A stretch of 6,689 nt of DNA from Lachnoclostridium sp. UBA1434 (lineage in GTDB: Bacteria > Bacillota > Clostridia > Lachnospirales > Lachnospiraceae): positions 1 through 6,689 of the forward strand of contig DCTS01000025.1 in the NCBI GenBank assembly GCA_002329645.1. Reading direction: 5' to 3'. The translations under genes were made by a program, and so were the position numbers. Below the pieces are notes generated by a model. The model made no database searches. It worked only from the letters and a program-made list of their open reading frames with translations, and had not been told where the DNA came from. Shown here piece by piece: positions 4,977 to 6,689 of this stretch (its first letter is position 1; the number at the start of each line of letters is the position of its first letter).

Positions 4977-6689
4977 ATGAATACCTATGATACCATTAAC
5001 GATTTTAAGGAGTACCAGAAGCATCAACAGAATTTGGCGGATATTTTAAGGGGAGCCGCCGAGGTAACCAGTGTCCTGAAAATGTCCAAGGAGAGGGAGC
5101 TTTCCGAGCTAAGCAGCAAGGTACAGAATGACACCTTTAAGATTATGGTGACCGGTACCTTCAAAAACGGCAAATCCACATTTATTAACGCACTGCTGGG
5201 GGAGGAAGTACTTCCTGCATATGCACTGCCTTGTACTGCAGTAATAAACGAGGTAAAGTACGGCACAGAGAAGCGCGCAATTCTGCATTTCCGCAATCCG
5301 CTGCCGGATCATCTTCCCGAATGCCTGGCAGAAAAAGCAGTGCGCCATATGAAGCAGCACAAGGGGTCATATGTTCCGCCAATGGAGATCCCATATGATG
5401 AAATTGAGGACTATGTTGTTATTCCTGTGGGCGCTGATGAAAAGCAGATGAAGCTGCAAAGCCCGTATGAGAAGGTGGAATTGTTCTATCCTCTGGAGCT
5501 TCTGGAAAACGGTGTTGAAATAATAGATTCTCCCGGTTTGAACGAGGATGAAACCAGAACCAGGGTCACGATGGATTATCTGCCCAAGGTTGATGCAATC
5601 CTGTATGTATTGAATGCCAATGCCATCTGCGCAGGGGATGAAATGAAGTTCGTGGCCAATGATCTTCGCGGTAACAATATTGATTCCGTGTTCTTTATTG
5701 TAAATAGATTTGATCAGATCAGACCTAAGGAACAGCCTCAGATACAGCAGTATGCCATGCTTAAGCTGAAGGAGTTTTATCCTCAGCCGGAGGTATATTG
5801 CATTTCTGCGCTGCATGCACTGGACGGCAGGCTGGAAGATAATCAGGCTTTAGTTGAAAAATCAGGCATGCTTCCCCTGGAAAAGCGGCTGACGGATTTC
5901 TTAACAAAGGAGAAAGGAAAGGCAAAGCTGGCTTCTCCGGCAAAACAGGTGCGTCAGATTCTCAGCAGGGAAGCTCTGGAGGTTGTTATTCCGAGGGAAA
6001 GAAAACTGCTTGACAGCTCTCTGGATGAAGTTAAGCAGCGCTATGAAAGGGTACAGCCTATGCTTAAGGCTGCAACAGTTAAAAAGGAACAGCAGCAGGC
6101 TGAAATGGCAACTAAGATTGAGCGAAGCTGCAGAAAGTTTGAACGCCTGGCAAAGCGCAGCATAACAGATATGATTAATTCCGTACCTGTATGGGTGGAG
6201 GAATTTACGCCTTCAATCTCTTTAGGTGTAATCCCCTCAAAAGCAAAAACAGAACAGGTAATTAATGAGCTTTCAGAATACCTGAAGGACAAGCTCAGTG
6301 AAGCCCAGACGGACTGGCAGCAAAATATCCTGCAACAGGAGATAGAAGAGGAAGCGCTTTCAATCTTCGGCGGGGCTGAACAGGATCTTTCAAAAATATT
6401 TCAGGATATTGATGACATTAACGTTGAGCTGACCGGTGAGAACTACAGCTCGGAATCAGTTCCGCTATGGCAGCGTGTGGCGGGAGTAGCCGGCGGTTTG
6501 GTGTTAGGTGATGTGGGTCTTGCTTTTTCCGGCGGAGTGAACGGTATCGGCAAGGAGTTTGCAAAAACAGCAGCCTTTGAATTCGGAGCAGGATTTGTTC
6601 TCAGTATGCTGGGACTTCTTAATCCGGTTACGCTTATAGGCATTATTGTAGCAGCTTTTATCGGTAATTTTAAGGCAGGTTCATCCATA
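4977..6689 (+). CDS. second dynamin-like GTPase, cut by the right edge of the window
   Basis: The frame is open for 571 codons to the last base, so the C-terminus is missing. GTPase motifs are clear: P-loop GTFKNGKST at 60-68, switch I PCTAVI at 85-90, DSPG at 184-187, NRFD at 243-246 (a conservative variant of NKxD) and a likely SAL motif at 277-279. Residues 100-165 form an insertion between switch I and DSPG that the first GTPase lacks or has in shorter form. Residues about 320-480 are charged and helical. Two hydrophobic stretches follow, about 499-520 and 533-563, probably the membrane paddle. The start at 4977 has GGAAGG (4962-4967) nine bases upstream. An in-frame ATG at 4968 would add three residues, and an in-frame TAA at 4953 rules out longer forms. 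It sits 26 bases after the first GTPase and is surely in the same operon. The two differ enough to suggest a heteromeric pair. Confidence 0.9.
   Translation, partial: MNTYDTINDFKEYQKHQQNLADILRGAAEVTSVLKMSKERELSELSSKVQNDTFKIMVTGTFKNGKSTFINALLGEEVLPAYALPCTAVINEVKYGTEKRAILHFRNPLPDHLPECLAEKAVRHMKQHKGSYVPPMEIPYDEIEDYVVIPVGADEKQMKLQSPYEKVELFYPLELLENGVEIIDSPGLNEDETRTRVTMDYLPKVDAILYVLNANAICAGDEMKFVANDLRGNNIDSVFFIVNRFDQIRPKEQPQIQQYAMLKLKEFYPQPEVYCISALHALDGRLEDNQALVEKSGMLPLEKRLTDFLTKEKGKAKLASPAKQVRQILSREALEVVIPRERKLLDSSLDEVKQRYERVQPMLKAATVKKEQQQAEMATKIERSCRKFERLAKRSITDMINSVPVWVEEFTPSISLGVIPSKAKTEQVINELSEYLKDKLSEAQTDWQQNILQQEIEEEALSIFGGAEQDLSKIFQDIDDINVELTGENYSSESVPLWQRVAGVAGGLVLGDVGLAFSGGVNGIGKEFAKTAAFEFGAGFVLSMLGLLNPVTLIGIIVAAFIGNFKAGSSI

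Overview
The window looks like chromosomal DNA of a Gram-positive, probably clostridial (Bacillota, Lachnospiraceae-like) bacterium. This is an inference from moderate GC content, AT-rich intergenic DNA, purine-rich ribosome binding sites such as AGGAGG, and a LytTR-type regulator. No rRNA or marker gene confirms it. All genes read on the + strand.

Layout. Positions 1-201 are non-coding, with a plausible promoter and a possibly structured leader. Positions 202-906 encode a two-domain regulator: a degenerate receiver plus a LytTR DNA-binding domain. After a 132-base gap with its own candidate promoter and a 12-bp palindrome, 1039-2319 encodes an acidic protein. It carries fourteen DxDxDG calcium-binding-type repeats followed by a C39/papain-like cysteine peptidase domain. 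The gap at 2320-2509 is unusual: it holds a 21-bp near-perfect hairpin overlapping the upstream stop codon and three degenerate copies of a two-part AT-rich repeat. A tight group follows: an unrecognised 179-residue protein (2510-3049), a complete 631-residue dynamin-like GTPase (3055-4950), and a second, different dynamin-like GTPase (4977 onward) that runs off the window's right edge after 571 codons.

How it may work together. Bacterial dynamin-like proteins often occur as adjacent pairs that act on membranes, and this pair fits that pattern: both have GTPase motifs and late hydrophobic segments. The 179-residue protein is nearly fused to the first GTPase gene (5-base gap), so it is likely a partner. 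The peptidase and the LytTR regulator lie upstream in the same orientation. One testable idea is a membrane-remodelling or envelope-stress (possibly defence) cassette in which a calcium-responsive protease and a LytTR regulator control or trigger a dynamin pair. That functional link is inference from gene order only.
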